Shown here one piece after another: positions 14,949 to 24,360 of a stretch of 51,080 bases of DNA. The notes under the pieces are model-generated. The model searched no databases and was not told where the DNA came from. It was given only the letters and a program-made list of their open reading frames with translations. Origin of the DNA: UBA2943 sp946534895 (GTDB lineage: Bacteria > Bacillota > Clostridia > Christensenellales > Aristaeellaceae); assembly GCA_946534895.1 (NCBI GenBank), contig CAMNDE010000015.1:1-51080 (forward strand), in the 5' to 3' direction. Every line of letters starts with the position of its first letter. Position 1 is the stretch's first letter. Made by a program: the position numbers and the translations under genes.

Positions 14949-16274
14949 ATGAGCAGGAAAAAGAAGAACACCAACAGCAGAACCCGGGCGATTATCGGCC
15001 TGTGCATTCTGCTGGTGCTGACGCTGTGCGCCGGCTTTCTGGGTCTGAACGGCATGAAGCTGGACGGCCGCGGGCTGTACCGCCTTCTGCCCTGGATCCC
15101 CACCACCAATGCGGACAACTGGCCCGAGAGCCTGGCTCTGGGTCTGGACCTGCGCGGCGGTGTGTATGTGGAATACAGTGCTGAGCAGCCCGAGGATATC
15201 GAGGGCAGCTTCGACGCCCTGATGGACGGCACCATCGGTGTTATCCAGCAGCGTCTGACGGACAAGGGCTATCCCGAGAGCACCGTGCAGAAGATCAACA
15301 ACGGCACAGGTATCCGCGTGGAAATCCCGGACGTCACCGATCCGCAGGCCGTGCTGGACCTCATCGGAACGCCCGCTGAACTGTCCTTCCGTGATCCCAA
15401 CGGCCAGGAGTTCATGACCGGCAAGCAGGTGCAGACCGCTACCTACTTCTATGCTGACGGCGACCATCAGGTGGCCTTCACCCTGAACAGCGAGGGTGCC
15501 TCCCTGTTCGCGGACATGACCGGCAAGAGCATCGGCAAGACCATTTCCATCTACCTGGACGACGAGCTCCTGATCGCGCCTACCGTGCAGAGCGTCATCC
15601 CCAACGGCAGCGGCGTCATCAACGGCATGGGCTCTGAAGAGCGCGCCAAGACCATTGCCGCCCAGATTCAGTCCGGTGCCCTGCCTCTGGTCCTGACCCA
15701 GCAGAAGGTGGATACCGTGAGCGCCACCCTGGGCGACGAAGCCCTGAGCACCAGCATCAAGGCTGCCATGATCGGCATTCTGCTGGTCATGCTCATCATG
15801 CTCGCGCGCTACCGCCTCAACGGCGTGGTGGCGTCCTGGGCTCTGGTCATCTACATCATCCTGCTGTTCTTCTTCATCGCTGTGATCCCCGGCATCCAGC
15901 TGACCCTGCCTGGTCTTGCAGGTATCGTGCTCGGCATCGGCATGGCCGTGGACGCCAACGTCATCATCTACGAGCGCTTTAACGAGGAAATGCGTGCCGG
16001 CCGTCCCGCGAAGGCTTCCGTGCGCGCCGGTTTCCGCAACGCCATGAGCGCCATTCTTGACGCCAACGTGACCACCATGATTGCTGCCATCGTGCTTCTG
16101 ATCTACGGCACCGGCTCTGTGCAGGGCTTCGCCAAGACCCTGCTTCTGGGCGTTGTGGTGTCCATGTTCACCGCAGTCGTGATCACACGCTGGATCATGA
16201 ACATTTTCGTGAACCTTGGATGCACCAAGCACAGCCTGTACTGCAGTTCCAAGGTGAAGGAGGAGCAGAAATGA
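14949..16274 (+). CDS. secD: Protein translocase subunit SecD
   Basis: This is a 441-residue membrane protein. One N-terminal helix (about 16-36) is followed by 'LALGLDLRGGVYVEY', a large extracytoplasmic P1-type region, 'LPLVLTQQKVDTVSATLG' and then five C-terminal helices with the RND-type 'GIVLGIGMAVDANVIIYERF' motif. With SecF it uses the proton motive force to pull exported chains through SecYEG. The P1 domain is shorter than in E. coli (615 residues in total), as is usual in Clostridia. GGAGG is 11 nt ahead of the ATG. The stop overlaps the secF start as ATGA. Confidence 0.96.
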   Translation: MSRKKKNTNSRTRAIIGLCILLVLTLCAGFLGLNGMKLDGRGLYRLLPWIPTTNADNWPESLALGLDLRGGVYVEYSAEQPEDIEGSFDALMDGTIGVIQQRLTDKGYPESTVQKINNGTGIRVEIPDVTDPQAVLDLIGTPAELSFRDPNGQEFMTGKQVQTATYFYADGDHQVAFTLNSEGASLFADMTGKSIGKTISIYLDDELLIAPTVQSVIPNGSGVINGMGSEERAKTIAAQIQSGALPLVLTQQKVDTVSATLGDEALSTSIKAAMIGILLVMLIMLARYRLNGVVASWALVIYIILLFFFIAVIPGIQLTLPGLAGIVLGIGMAVDANVIIYERFNEEMRAGRPAKASVRAGFRNAMSAILDANVTTMIAAIVLLIYGTGSVQGFAKTLLLGVVVSMFTAVVITRWIMNIFVNLGCTKHSLYCSSKVKEEQK

Positions 16275-17173
16275 CCATCAAGAATCATTCCAAGATCTGT
16301 CTGATTGTCTCCTGCGCCATTATGGTCATCGCTCTGATCATGACGCTGACCGGACATGGCATCAATCAGGGCATTGATTTCGCCGGCGGTATGTCCATGC
16401 AGTACAACATGGGCAAGGAAGTGGCCCAGGCGGACGTGGAAGCCGTGCTCAAGGAAATGGGCGTGGAAGGAACCGTCACCGTGCAGGGTGCCAACAAGGA
16501 TGAAGTGAATGTCCGCATCAAGGACATCAATACCGAAGACGTGCAGACCGTGCAGTCCACGTTTGTGGAAAAGATTTCCGCCACCTATCCGGACGTGAAG
16601 GCCAGCGGCGAAGTCAACTACGTCGGTCCTGTGGCCGGCCGTACCCTGGTCAGCAATGCCATCTGGTCCGTGGTCATCGCCTCTGCCCTGATGCTGGTCT
16701 ATATCGCCATCCGCTTTGACCTGGCTTCCGGTCTCGCTTCCGTGCTGGGTCTGGTGCATGACGTGCTGATCATGCTCTCCTTCATGGTGATCCTGCGCAG
16801 CATCATCCAGATGAACTCCACGTTCATCGCGGCCATGCTGACCATCGTGGGTTATTCCATCAACAACACCATCGTGATTTTCGACCGTATCCGCGAGAAC
16901 GTGCGGAAGATGCCTTCCGTTTCCCGTGAAACGGTGGTCAACACCTCTGTGCGTGAGTGCCTTGGCCGTACGCTGAACACCACGGCGACGACCCTGGTGA
17001 CCATTGTCATGCTGTACATCCTGGGCGTCAGCTCCATCAAGGAGTTCGCGCTGCCCATCATCATCGGTGTTCTGTCCGGCGTGTATTCCGCCAACATGAT
17101 CAACGGTTATGTCTGGGCCATGCTGGAAGGCAAGCTCGGCAAGGGCCGCAAGAAGGCTGCCAGCAAGGCGTAA
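16271..17173 (+). CDS. secF: Protein translocase subunit SecF
   Basis: This is a 300-residue partner of SecD with six membrane helices. It has 'GIDFAGGMSMQYNM' after the first helix, a small extracytoplasmic domain, and 'GYSINNTIVIFDRIRENVRK' in the second half of the membrane domain, followed by 'TSVRECLGRTLNTTATTL'. Length matches the family (about 300). Its ATG overlaps the secD stop (ATGA), so the two are translationally coupled. The C-terminus is lysine-rich and cytoplasmic. Confidence 0.96.
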   Translation: MTIKNHSKICLIVSCAIMVIALIMTLTGHGINQGIDFAGGMSMQYNMGKEVAQADVEAVLKEMGVEGTVTVQGANKDEVNVRIKDINTEDVQTVQSTFVEKISATYPDVKASGEVNYVGPVAGRTLVSNAIWSVVIASALMLVYIAIRFDLASGLASVLGLVHDVLIMLSFMVILRSIIQMNSTFIAAMLTIVGYSINNTIVIFDRIRENVRKMPSVSRETVVNTSVRECLGRTLNTTATTLVTIVMLYILGVSSIKEFALPIIIGVLSGVYSANMINGYVWAMLEGKLGKGRKKAASKA

Positions 17174-17186
17174 GTTTCGGCTTGGA

Positions 17187-17226
17187 AAAGGGAAGGAGGA
17201 ACCCCGGCGGTTCCTCCCTCTTTTCC
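17187..17226 (+). terminator. Long inverted repeat between secF and recJ
   Basis: AGGAGGAACC pairs with GGTTCCTCC around a CCGGC centre, with the flanks GAAAAG and CTCTTTTC extending the pairing. A short T-rich tail follows. It may end part of the secDF transcript or act as a processing site, because recJ starts only 23 nt later. Confidence 0.6.
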
Positions 17227-17248
17227 GTTCTGGAAGATTGGAACAACC

Positions 17249-19603
17249 ATGGAAAGATATGTAAGACGCGGCGTCGAACAGCCGCAGCCCCTTGGAAACC
17301 TGTCCCGGGAAATGAGTCAGCTGCTGCGCAACCGCGGTATTTCAACGTCGGAGGAGGCGCAGGCATTCCTGCACCCGGACTGGTCATACATGCATGATCC
17401 CATGACCATGCAGGACATGGACCGGGCCCTGGATCTGATCCATGAAGCCCGTGAACAGGACTGGCTGGTGCAGGTGTACGGCGACTATGACGTGGACGGT
17501 GTGTGTGCCACCACCATCCTGATGCAGACATTCCGGCGCATGTGCCTGAGGTGCGCCTACCGGATCCCTTCACGGCACAGCGAGGGCTACGGCCTGAACC
17601 TGAACGCGGTGGAGGAAATCGCCAAAAGTGCGCAGCTGCTGATCACCGTGGACTGCGGCATCACCTCAGTGGCTGAAGTGCGCAGGGCGCGGGAGCTTGG
17701 CCTGAAAGTCATTGTGTCCGACCATCATGCGCTGCCCGAGGAACTTCCGCAGGCGGACGCGGTGCTGAACCCGCTGCTGGGCACCTATGCCTGCCGGCGG
17801 CTCTGCGGCGCCGGTGTGGCCCTGAAGATTGTGCAGGGCCTGATGCACACGCCCTGGGCCGGACCTCTGCTGGGACCGGACTGGGACCTTGAGGTCTGTG
17901 ATGTGGCGGCTCTGGCCACGGTGGCGGATATTGTGCCCCTGGCCGGGGAGAACCGGATCATTGTGCACCGGGGCATGCAGGAAATGGGAAAACTGCGGCG
18001 CCCGGGCCTGAGCGCGCTCATGGAGGCGGCGGGCGTGAAGCCGCCGGTGACCAGCACGCACCTGGCCTTCCAGCTGGGCCCCAGGATCAATGCGGGCGGG
18101 CGCCTGGAAACCGCGGACCAGTGCGTGGAGCTCCTTCTGGGCACAGACCCGGAGGAAAGCCGGAAAGCGGCCCAGCACCTTGAGGAGAACAACCGCCGCC
18201 GCCAGCAGGTGGAGTCGGAAGTAGTGGCCCAGGCCCTGAAAAAGCTGAAGGACTGTACGGACTTTTATCAGGACGTGTGCCTGGTGGTGGAAGGCGAGGG
18301 CTGGGAGAACGGCGTGATCGGGCTCGCGGCCGGCCGGCTCTGCGAGCGCTATCATATGCCGTCCATTGTGCTCTCCGTGCAGGGCGAAACCGCGGTGGGC
18401 AGCTGCCGCTCCGTGGAAGGCGTGAACATTCACAGAATGCTGACAGCGTGCAGTGAACTGCTGGTACGCTTCGGCGGGCATGAACTGGCCGCCGGGCTTA
18501 CCATTGAGACGGAAAAAATCCCGGAATTCCGCCGGCGCCTGAACGCGGTGATCCGGGAAACCTGTGATCTGCAGTGCCTGATCCCGGAGAAGGAGTACGA
18601 CCTGCCGCTGGATCTGACGGGTGTGACCGTGGAGTTCGCCCGGGAGCTGGCATGCCTGGAGCCCTTCGGGAACGGGAACCCGGCGCCTCTGTTCTACCTG
18701 CATGACGCGCAGGTGCAGATGATGCGCGCCGTGGGCAGGCAGCAGGCACACCTGCAGCTGGAAGTGGCGCAGGGCCGCGAGATAAGGCGCGGGATCGCCT
18801 TCGGGAAAGGCAGCCTGGCATCCACCGGCATGGAACGTGTGGATGTGCTGTTCAGCCCGGAGATCAATGAGTACGCCGGCAGGGTTTCCGTACAGCTCAT
18901 GGTCCAGGCCCTGCGGCCCAATGCCATGAGCTTTCCGCAGGGGAATGGGGTTTTCATGGGTTTCCTGCAGGAAATCAGAGACTGTGCGTCGAAACAGAAT
19001 TCTCTTATACCGCATCCTGCGCGCATCCGGCTTGCCGAGGTGGAGCGCATGCGGGAATATGGCCGCGGCGTTCTGCTCATCGCGCACGAGCCCGGCCAGG
19101 CACGGCAGGTGCTGTCCCGGGGCAGCTGGGACATCTACGCCGGTGCGGCGGCAAATGAGCTGCCGTTCAATACCATGCTGGTGCATCCCCGGATCGGGGA
19201 ATTGCAGGATGTATGGGAGCATATTGTCTTTCTGGACGGGGACGTGATCCCGGGCGAAGCGGCCTGGATCCGGGAAATGTGCCCGAGAGCGGAACTGCAC
19301 GCGCTGGATGCCGGCCCGGCCATGACAGGGCTTCTGGCATCCCTGAACATGCAGCCGGCAGCGCTCCGGGAACTTTACAGGGATTTCTGCGTCCATGAAA
19401 GACAGGTGGAACATCTTCCGGTCATGGGCGGCTTCACTGCGGAGCAGCAGCTGCTCGCCATCGCGGTGTTTGAGGAGCTGGAGCTTCTGAAGGTGGAGCG
19501 TGACGGAAGATGCCGGATACTGCCACCGCATAAAGTGGACCTTATGGACAGCGCGCTGCTGCGTGCAGTGCGCTCTGCAGGCGCGGAGATTCCGCAAGCC
19601 TGA
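17249..19603 (+). CDS. recJ: Single-stranded-DNA exonuclease RecJ
   Basis: This is a 784-residue enzyme that degrades single-stranded DNA 5' to 3' in recombination and repair. It has the DHH phosphoesterase motifs GDYDVDG (78-84) and D158-H159-H160, the DHHA1 region with 'SCRSVEGVNIHRML' and 'RFGGHELAAGLTIE', and an OB-type region ('LEPFGNGNPAPLFYL'). The additional C-terminal ~200 residues match the long Bacillota form (B. subtilis RecJ/YrvE has 786). The ATG at 17249 has only a weak GGAA upstream. It sits between secF and relA, the same order as in Bacillus, except that apt is missing here. Confidence 0.95.
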   Translation: MERYVRRGVEQPQPLGNLSREMSQLLRNRGISTSEEAQAFLHPDWSYMHDPMTMQDMDRALDLIHEAREQDWLVQVYGDYDVDGVCATTILMQTFRRMCLRCAYRIPSRHSEGYGLNLNAVEEIAKSAQLLITVDCGITSVAEVRRARELGLKVIVSDHHALPEELPQADAVLNPLLGTYACRRLCGAGVALKIVQGLMHTPWAGPLLGPDWDLEVCDVAALATVADIVPLAGENRIIVHRGMQEMGKLRRPGLSALMEAAGVKPPVTSTHLAFQLGPRINAGGRLETADQCVELLLGTDPEESRKAAQHLEENNRRRQQVESEVVAQALKKLKDCTDFYQDVCLVVEGEGWENGVIGLAAGRLCERYHMPSIVLSVQGETAVGSCRSVEGVNIHRMLTACSELLVRFGGHELAAGLTIETEKIPEFRRRLNAVIRETCDLQCLIPEKEYDLPLDLTGVTVEFARELACLEPFGNGNPAPLFYLHDAQVQMMRAVGRQQAHLQLEVAQGREIRRGIAFGKGSLASTGMERVDVLFSPEINEYAGRVSVQLMVQALRPNAMSFPQGNGVFMGFLQEIRDCASKQNSLIPHPARIRLAEVERMREYGRGVLLIAHEPGQARQVLSRGSWDIYAGAAANELPFNTMLVHPRIGELQDVWEHIVFLDGDVIPGEAAWIREMCPRAELHALDAGPAMTGLLASLNMQPAALRELYRDFCVHERQVEHLPVMGGFTAEQQLLAIAVFEELELLKVERDGRCRILPPHKVDLMDSALLRAVRSAGAEIPQA

Positions 19604-19627
19604 CGGCCAGGGAGAGGAGGAGGAGCA

Positions 19628-21802
19628 TTGTTTACTGCATTCAAGGAAATGCCGCTGGACCAGATGATTGCCAGGGTCAGGAAGTATAACCCCGGCGACG
19701 GATATCTGCTGGTGGAGAAAGCCTATCATTTCGCCGAAAATGCGCACGCCGGCCAGAAGCGGAAAAGCGGTGAGCCGTATTTCATTCATCCGTGCTTTGT
19801 GGCCAGCATACTCACGGAGCTGATGATTGATCCTCCCACCATTGCCGCGGGCCTTTTGCACGATACGGTTGAGGACTGCGAAGGCGTCACGCTGAGCATG
19901 CTGTCGGAGGAGTTCGGAGACGAGGTCGCCCGGCTGGTGGACGGCGTGACCAAACTGAACAAGCTGAACTTTGAGACCCGCGAGGAGGCCCAGGCGGAAA
20001 GCCTGAGAAAGATGATCCTTGCCATGAGCAAGGATATCCGCGTGGTGCTCATCAAGCTGGCGGACCGGCTGCACAACATGCGCACGCTGAAGTTCCAGCC
20101 CCATGACAGGCAGGTGGCCATCGCCCGGGAGACCCTGGACATATACGCGCCGCTTGCGCACCGTCTGGGCGTGTACGCCATCAAGACCGAGCTGGAAGAC
20201 CTGTCCCTGCGCTACATCGATCCCGAAGGCTATGAGATGCTGGTGCAGAAGGTGGGCATGAAGCGCGCAGAGCGCGAAGCGAACATCCGCACCGTCATTG
20301 AGGAGCTCAGCGCCAAGCTGGACGAGGCCGGCATCCACTATGATGTGGACGGGCGTCCCAAGCATTTCTATTCCATTTACCGGAAAATGGTGGTGCTCAA
20401 CAAGCCCTTTGACCAGATCTATGACCTGATCGCCATCCGCGTGATCGTGGACACAGTGCAGGACTGCTACGCGGTGCTGGGCATTGTGCATACGCTCTGG
20501 AACCAGATCCCGGGCCGGTTCAAGGATTACATATCCGTGCCCAAGGCCAACATGTACCAGAGCCTGCACACCACCGTGGTGGGCGGCCGGCGCATGCCGT
20601 TCCCCTTCGAGGTCCAGATCCGGACCTGGGAAATGCACCGCATCGCCGAGTACGGCATCGCGGCGCACTGGCGCTACAAGGAAGGCAACACGGCGTCTGA
20701 CCTGGACAGCAAGCTGTACTGGGTGCGCCAGATCCTGGACTGGCAGACGGATACCCGCGATTCCAAGGAGTTTGTGGATACCCTGAAGACCGACCTGTTC
20801 TCCGAGGAAGTCTTCCTGTTCACGCCCAAGGGCGACGTGATTTCCATGGCCAAGGGTGCCACACCTCTGGACTTTGCCTACGCGATCCATTCAGCGGTGG
20901 GCAACAAGTGCGTGGGCGCCAAGGTCAACGGACGCATTGTTCCCCTGGACACCGAGCTCCAGACGGGTGACCGTGTGGAGATCATGACCAGCTCCAACAG
21001 CAAGGGCCCGTCCACGGACTGGCTCCGCATCTGCAAGACGCCCCAGGCCAAGGCCAAGATCCGCGCGTTCCTGAAGAAGGAGCTGCGCGGGGAAAACATT
21101 GAAGTCGGCAGGAGCATGATCGAGCACGAATGCAAGCGCCGCGGCGTGGCCATGAGCGATCTTCTCAAGCCCGAGTACTATGAGGGCCTGCTGCGCAAGT
21201 ACGGGTTCCAGGAACTGGACGACATCTTCGGTTCCGTGGGCTACGGCGGCATGGCCAGTGCCTATGTGGTGACCCGTCTGATGGAGGAGCAGCGCCAACG
21301 CGAGCCGGCGGCCCCGCCGAAGATCGAGGAAAAGCCGCAGAGCACCGGGCATATCAGTAACGGCGTGTTCATTGAGGGCATGAGCGACATGGATATCCCT
21401 GTGCGCTTTGCCAAGTGCTGTTCTCCGGTGCCCGGGGACGAGATTGTGGGATATATTACAAGAGGCCGCGGCGTGACCGTACACAAGGCCGAGTGCACCA
21501 ACGCCATTTCCGGGGATCCGGAGCGTCAGGTGAAGGTGGCCTGGGCGAACGCGGATGTGGGCACCTTCTGCGTGTCTATCAAGATTCTGGCCTATGACCA
21601 TGTGGGTCTGCTGGGCGAGGTGACCACGTTCATCGGCGGACTCGGCGTGTCCATCCGGAATTCGTCCTCCGGCACGGACAAGAACAAGATCGCCACCATC
21701 CGCCTGGTGCTCGAGGTCAAGAGCCGTGAGCAGATGGACAGCGTGATCCGCCAGCTCCAGCGCAGGAGCGACGTGATCGATGTATTCCGTATTACAGGGT
21801 GA
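19628..21802 (+). CDS. relA: Bifunctional (p)ppGpp synthetase/hydrolase
   Basis: This is a 724-residue stringent-response enzyme. The HD domain has an intact HDTVED (78-83), so it can hydrolyse (p)ppGpp. The synthetase domain has 'DVDGRPKHFYSIYRKM' and R297-F-K-D, the RxKD form typical of bifunctional enzymes. After these come the TGS domain ('VFLFTPKGDVISMAKG'), a zinc-finger-like 'FAKCCSPVPGDEIVGYI' region and a C-terminal ACT domain ('SIKILAYDHVGLLGEVTTFIG'). The start is a TTG with a long AGGAGGAGGAG just upstream; the next in-frame ATG (19649) has no Shine-Dalgarno. It is likely co-transcribed with recJ (24 nt) and dtd (9 nt). Confidence 0.96.
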   Translation: MFTAFKEMPLDQMIARVRKYNPGDGYLLVEKAYHFAENAHAGQKRKSGEPYFIHPCFVASILTELMIDPPTIAAGLLHDTVEDCEGVTLSMLSEEFGDEVARLVDGVTKLNKLNFETREEAQAESLRKMILAMSKDIRVVLIKLADRLHNMRTLKFQPHDRQVAIARETLDIYAPLAHRLGVYAIKTELEDLSLRYIDPEGYEMLVQKVGMKRAEREANIRTVIEELSAKLDEAGIHYDVDGRPKHFYSIYRKMVVLNKPFDQIYDLIAIRVIVDTVQDCYAVLGIVHTLWNQIPGRFKDYISVPKANMYQSLHTTVVGGRRMPFPFEVQIRTWEMHRIAEYGIAAHWRYKEGNTASDLDSKLYWVRQILDWQTDTRDSKEFVDTLKTDLFSEEVFLFTPKGDVISMAKGATPLDFAYAIHSAVGNKCVGAKVNGRIVPLDTELQTGDRVEIMTSSNSKGPSTDWLRICKTPQAKAKIRAFLKKELRGENIEVGRSMIEHECKRRGVAMSDLLKPEYYEGLLRKYGFQELDDIFGSVGYGGMASAYVVTRLMEEQRQREPAAPPKIEEKPQSTGHISNGVFIEGMSDMDIPVRFAKCCSPVPGDEIVGYITRGRGVTVHKAECTNAISGDPERQVKVAWANADVGTFCVSIKILAYDHVGLLGEVTTFIGGLGVSIRNSSSGTDKNKIATIRLVLEVKSREQMDSVIRQLQRRSDVIDVFRITG

Positions 21803-21811
21803 GGTGGATGT

Positions 21812-22261
21812 ATGCGCTGCGTGATCCAGCGGGTAACCCGCGCATCGGTGGAAAGTGAAGGCCGCCTGTGCGGGGAGATCGGGAAAGGCTACATGATTCT
21901 GGTAGGCGTCAGTGTGGATGACACGGACGCGGACCTCAAGTATATGGCGGAAAAGATTCCGAACCTGAGAATCTTTGAGGACGAGGACGGCAAGATGAAC
22001 CGGAGCATACTGGACGCCGGCGGCGAGATTCTCGCCGTCAGCCAGTTCACGCTCTACGGGGACGCGCGCGGACAGCGCCGGCCCGGCTTCACCCAGGCGG
22101 CAAGGCCGGAGAAGGCCAGGGAAATGTATGACCGCCTGGTCCAGGCCTGGCGCGACCATGGCATTCATGTGGAAACCGGCGTGTTCCAGACAGACATGCA
22201 GGTGAGCCTGGTCAATGACGGACCGACCACGCTTCTGATGGACTCCACGAAACTGTTCTGA
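21812..22261 (+). CDS. dtd: D-aminoacyl-tRNA deacylase
   Basis: This is a 149-residue cytoplasmic proofreading enzyme that removes D-amino acids, and glycine from tRNA-Ala. It begins MRCVIQRVTRASV and carries the active-site 'SQFTLYGD' and 'VNDGPTTLLMDS' motifs; the second is GPTT rather than the usual GPVT. Length is exactly that of the family (about 145-150). It directly follows relA, as in Bacillus subtilis. Confidence 0.95.
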   Translation: MRCVIQRVTRASVESEGRLCGEIGKGYMILVGVSVDDTDADLKYMAEKIPNLRIFEDEDGKMNRSILDAGGEILAVSQFTLYGDARGQRRPGFTQAARPEKAREMYDRLVQAWRDHGIHVETGVFQTDMQVSLVNDGPTTLLMDSTKLF

Positions 22262-22270
22262 GGTGCGGAG

Positions 22271-22837
22271 ATGAAGAATATCTGGTTCCGGCGCGTTGTG
22301 GTGGGTCCGATTCGCACCAACTGCTACCTGATCGGTCTTCAGGACCGGCAGGACTGCGTGGTGCTGGATCCCGGGGACAGCGCCGAAAAGATTCTGAAAG
22401 CAGCGGATGGCCGGCAGATTGCCGCCATCCTTTTTACCCACGGGCATTTTGACCATATCGCGGCCGGAAAGGCTCTGCCCGGGTGCCGCGTGTATATCCA
22501 TGCCGAGGACGCGGAAATGCTCACATCCCCTTCAAAGAACGGCTCCCTGTTCCTCATGGACGAGCCGGTGACGGGCCCGGAGGCCAGCGTACTGGTCCGG
22601 GACGGGGACGTGATCGAGGAAGCCGGGCTCAGCTTCCGCGTGATCCATACGCCGGGTCACAGCCGGGGCAGCGTATGCTACCAGGTGGAGGACATGCTCT
22701 TTACCGGGGATACCCTGATGTCCATGGGCGTGGGCCGCACGGACCTGTGGGGCGGAAGCGAGGAGGACCTCATGGCCTCGCTTGAGAAAATACAGTCGCT
22801 TGAGCATGTGGCGGCCATGTACGGGGGGCACGGCTGA
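22271..22837 (+). CDS. MBL-fold metallo-hydrolase (glyoxalase II-like), short at the C-terminus
   Basis: This is a 188-residue cytoplasmic hydrolase with the metal-binding 'THGHFDHIAAG' (HxHxDH), 'VIHTPGHSRGSVCY' and 'LFTGDTLMSMGVGRTDLWGG'. These match the YcbL/YqgX glyoxalase II-like group, which hydrolyse thioesters such as S-lactoyl conjugates. Relatives usually continue about 20 residues past the final 'GHG' (metal histidine) with a 'T-x-x-E-x-x-x-NP' tail; here the chain stops at 'MYGGHG' and the TGA shares its last base with the ATG of the next gene. The enzyme keeps all visible metal ligands, so it may still work. Confidence 0.85.
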   Translation: MKNIWFRRVVVGPIRTNCYLIGLQDRQDCVVLDPGDSAEKILKAADGRQIAAILFTHGHFDHIAAGKALPGCRVYIHAEDAEMLTSPSKNGSLFLMDEPVTGPEASVLVRDGDVIEEAGLSFRVIHTPGHSRGSVCYQVEDMLFTGDTLMSMGVGRTDLWGGSEEDLMASLEKIQSLEHVAAMYGGHG

Positions 22838-24303
22838 TGTCAGAACTCGAATCCTATCTGTCCACCATCGGGCCGGACCTTCAGAACATGACAAGACTCT
22901 TCGGTCTGCCGGACAGCGTGTGGGAACATCCCGTGTTTTCCTACACGGTGCGCGAGGAACATGGTCAGTTTTTCTGCGTGTTCCGGGATGAAGAGCGGGA
23001 AGTCGAAGGCCATGCGCCTGTGCCGGAAATGACCGGGGACGCAAGGCTTGATCTGCTGCACCGCAAGCGCGTGCTGCGCAGGCTCTGCCGCCAGACGCTC
23101 TATGACCTGCTCCGGGTGCGCACAGGCATGCATCCGCCCTGGGGCTCCATGACCGGCATCCGGCCCACCCGCCTGATGGTGGAAGCGCTGGAGGGCGGAA
23201 AAAGCTTCGAGGAAGCGGAGGCGGACCTGATCCGGCATTTTGACCTGACGACCCGGAAAGCCGCGCTGCTTTCCCGGGTGGTGCGCTTTCAGCAGACCAT
23301 GCTGCAGCCGGATGACGGGATTGTGGATGTCTATATCGGGATTCCCTTCTGCACCACGAGATGTGCCTACTGCACCTTTTCCTCGGGCGAGCTGGGGAAC
23401 GGAAAGCTGGTGGAACCCTACATCCGGGCCCTGTGTAATGAGATGCAGGCCGGACGTAACGTGATCCGCGAAAGCGGGAAAACCGTGCGCGCCATTTATA
23501 TGGGCGGAGGCACGCCCACCGCGCTCAGCGCGCCGCAGCTGGACCGGGTGCTCACCTGTGCCCGGGAATGTTTCCCGGGTGCCATGGAATGGACCGTGGA
23601 AGCCGGACGCCCGGACACCATCACCCGGGACAAGCTTCAGGTGATCCTGGACCATGGCACCGGGCGCATATCCATCAACCCGCAGACCATGAGCGACCGG
23701 ACACTGCAGATCATCGGCCGGAACCATACCGGCGAGGATGTGGTGCGCGCCTATGAACTGGCCCGGGAAATGGGCTTTGGGCATATCAATATGGACGTGA
23801 TCGCCGGGCTTCCCGGCGAGGACCTTAATGACTTTGCGCATACCATGGAATGGGCGGAAAAGCTCCGGCCGGAAAGCCTGACCGTGCATACATTGGCCAT
23901 CAAGCGCACCAGCCGGATGCAGATGGAAGGCGCGTCGCTTCCGGACGCGCAGACGGCCGCGGCCATGGTGGACCTGGGCGAGAAGACGGCCGCCGGCATG
24001 GGCCTGGAACCCTATTACCTGTACCGGCAGAAGCAGATGGCCGGGAACCTGGAGAACGTGGGCTATGCACTGCCGGGTCACGGATGTCAGTACAATGTGG
24101 ATATCATGGAAGAGCAGTCGCATATCCTGGCCTTCGGGGCGGGCGGCATATCCAAGCGCATTTTTCCCGAGGAAGGGCATATTGAGCGCGCGCCGAACGT
24201 GGCCAATATCGAGACGTATATCGAGCGCTGGCAGGAAATGGCGGAGCGCAAAAGACAGCTGTTTTCGGAAACAGCGCCTGTCGGAACACAGACAGAAGCA
24301 TAA
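22837..24303 (+). CDS. hemZ: HemZ-like radical-SAM coproporphyrinogen dehydrogenase
   Basis: This is a 488-residue protein. A 165-residue N-terminal extension ('GMHPPWGSMTGIRPTRL') precedes the radical-SAM core with C172-x3-C176-x2-C179 for the [4Fe-4S] cluster, 'YMGGGTPTALS', 'EAGRPDTI', 'RISINPQTMSDRTL' and 'NMDVIAGLPGEDLNDF'. This N-terminal extension and the GTRP-like motif mark HemZ rather than HemN/HemW; B. subtilis HemZ has about 500 residues. It would carry out oxygen-independent oxidation of coproporphyrinogen or a related reaction. No other heme gene is nearby. It is the last gene of the secDF operon and is followed by a terminator. Confidence 0.9.
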   Translation: MSELESYLSTIGPDLQNMTRLFGLPDSVWEHPVFSYTVREEHGQFFCVFRDEEREVEGHAPVPEMTGDARLDLLHRKRVLRRLCRQTLYDLLRVRTGMHPPWGSMTGIRPTRLMVEALEGGKSFEEAEADLIRHFDLTTRKAALLSRVVRFQQTMLQPDDGIVDVYIGIPFCTTRCAYCTFSSGELGNGKLVEPYIRALCNEMQAGRNVIRESGKTVRAIYMGGGTPTALSAPQLDRVLTCARECFPGAMEWTVEAGRPDTITRDKLQVILDHGTGRISINPQTMSDRTLQIIGRNHTGEDVVRAYELAREMGFGHINMDVIAGLPGEDLNDFAHTMEWAEKLRPESLTVHTLAIKRTSRMQMEGASLPDAQTAAAMVDLGEKTAAGMGLEPYYLYRQKQMAGNLENVGYALPGHGCQYNVDIMEEQSHILAFGAGGISKRIFPEEGHIERAPNVANIETYIERWQEMAERKRQLFSETAPVGTQTEA

Positions 24304-24305
24304 GA

Positions 24306-24346
24306 AAACGGGCGGCCGGTGCGTATGCATCAGCCGCCCGTTTGAT
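24306..24346. terminator. Bidirectional terminator between hemZ and the minus-strand operon
   Basis: AAACGGGCGGC (24306-24316) pairs perfectly with GCCGCCCGTTT (24333-24343). T-rich tails lie on both strands, so it can end the hemZ transcript and the converging UPF0291 operon. Confidence 0.88.
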
Positions 24347-24360
24347 TTGGGGCAGTGTGA

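Noticed and set aside
17666..20890. A 1074-codon open frame on the minus strand opposite recJ and relA
   Set aside because: It is the antisense shadow of two complete, well-recognised genes. GC-rich third positions leave few stop codons on the other strand. The translation is rich in H, R and Q and shows no family.
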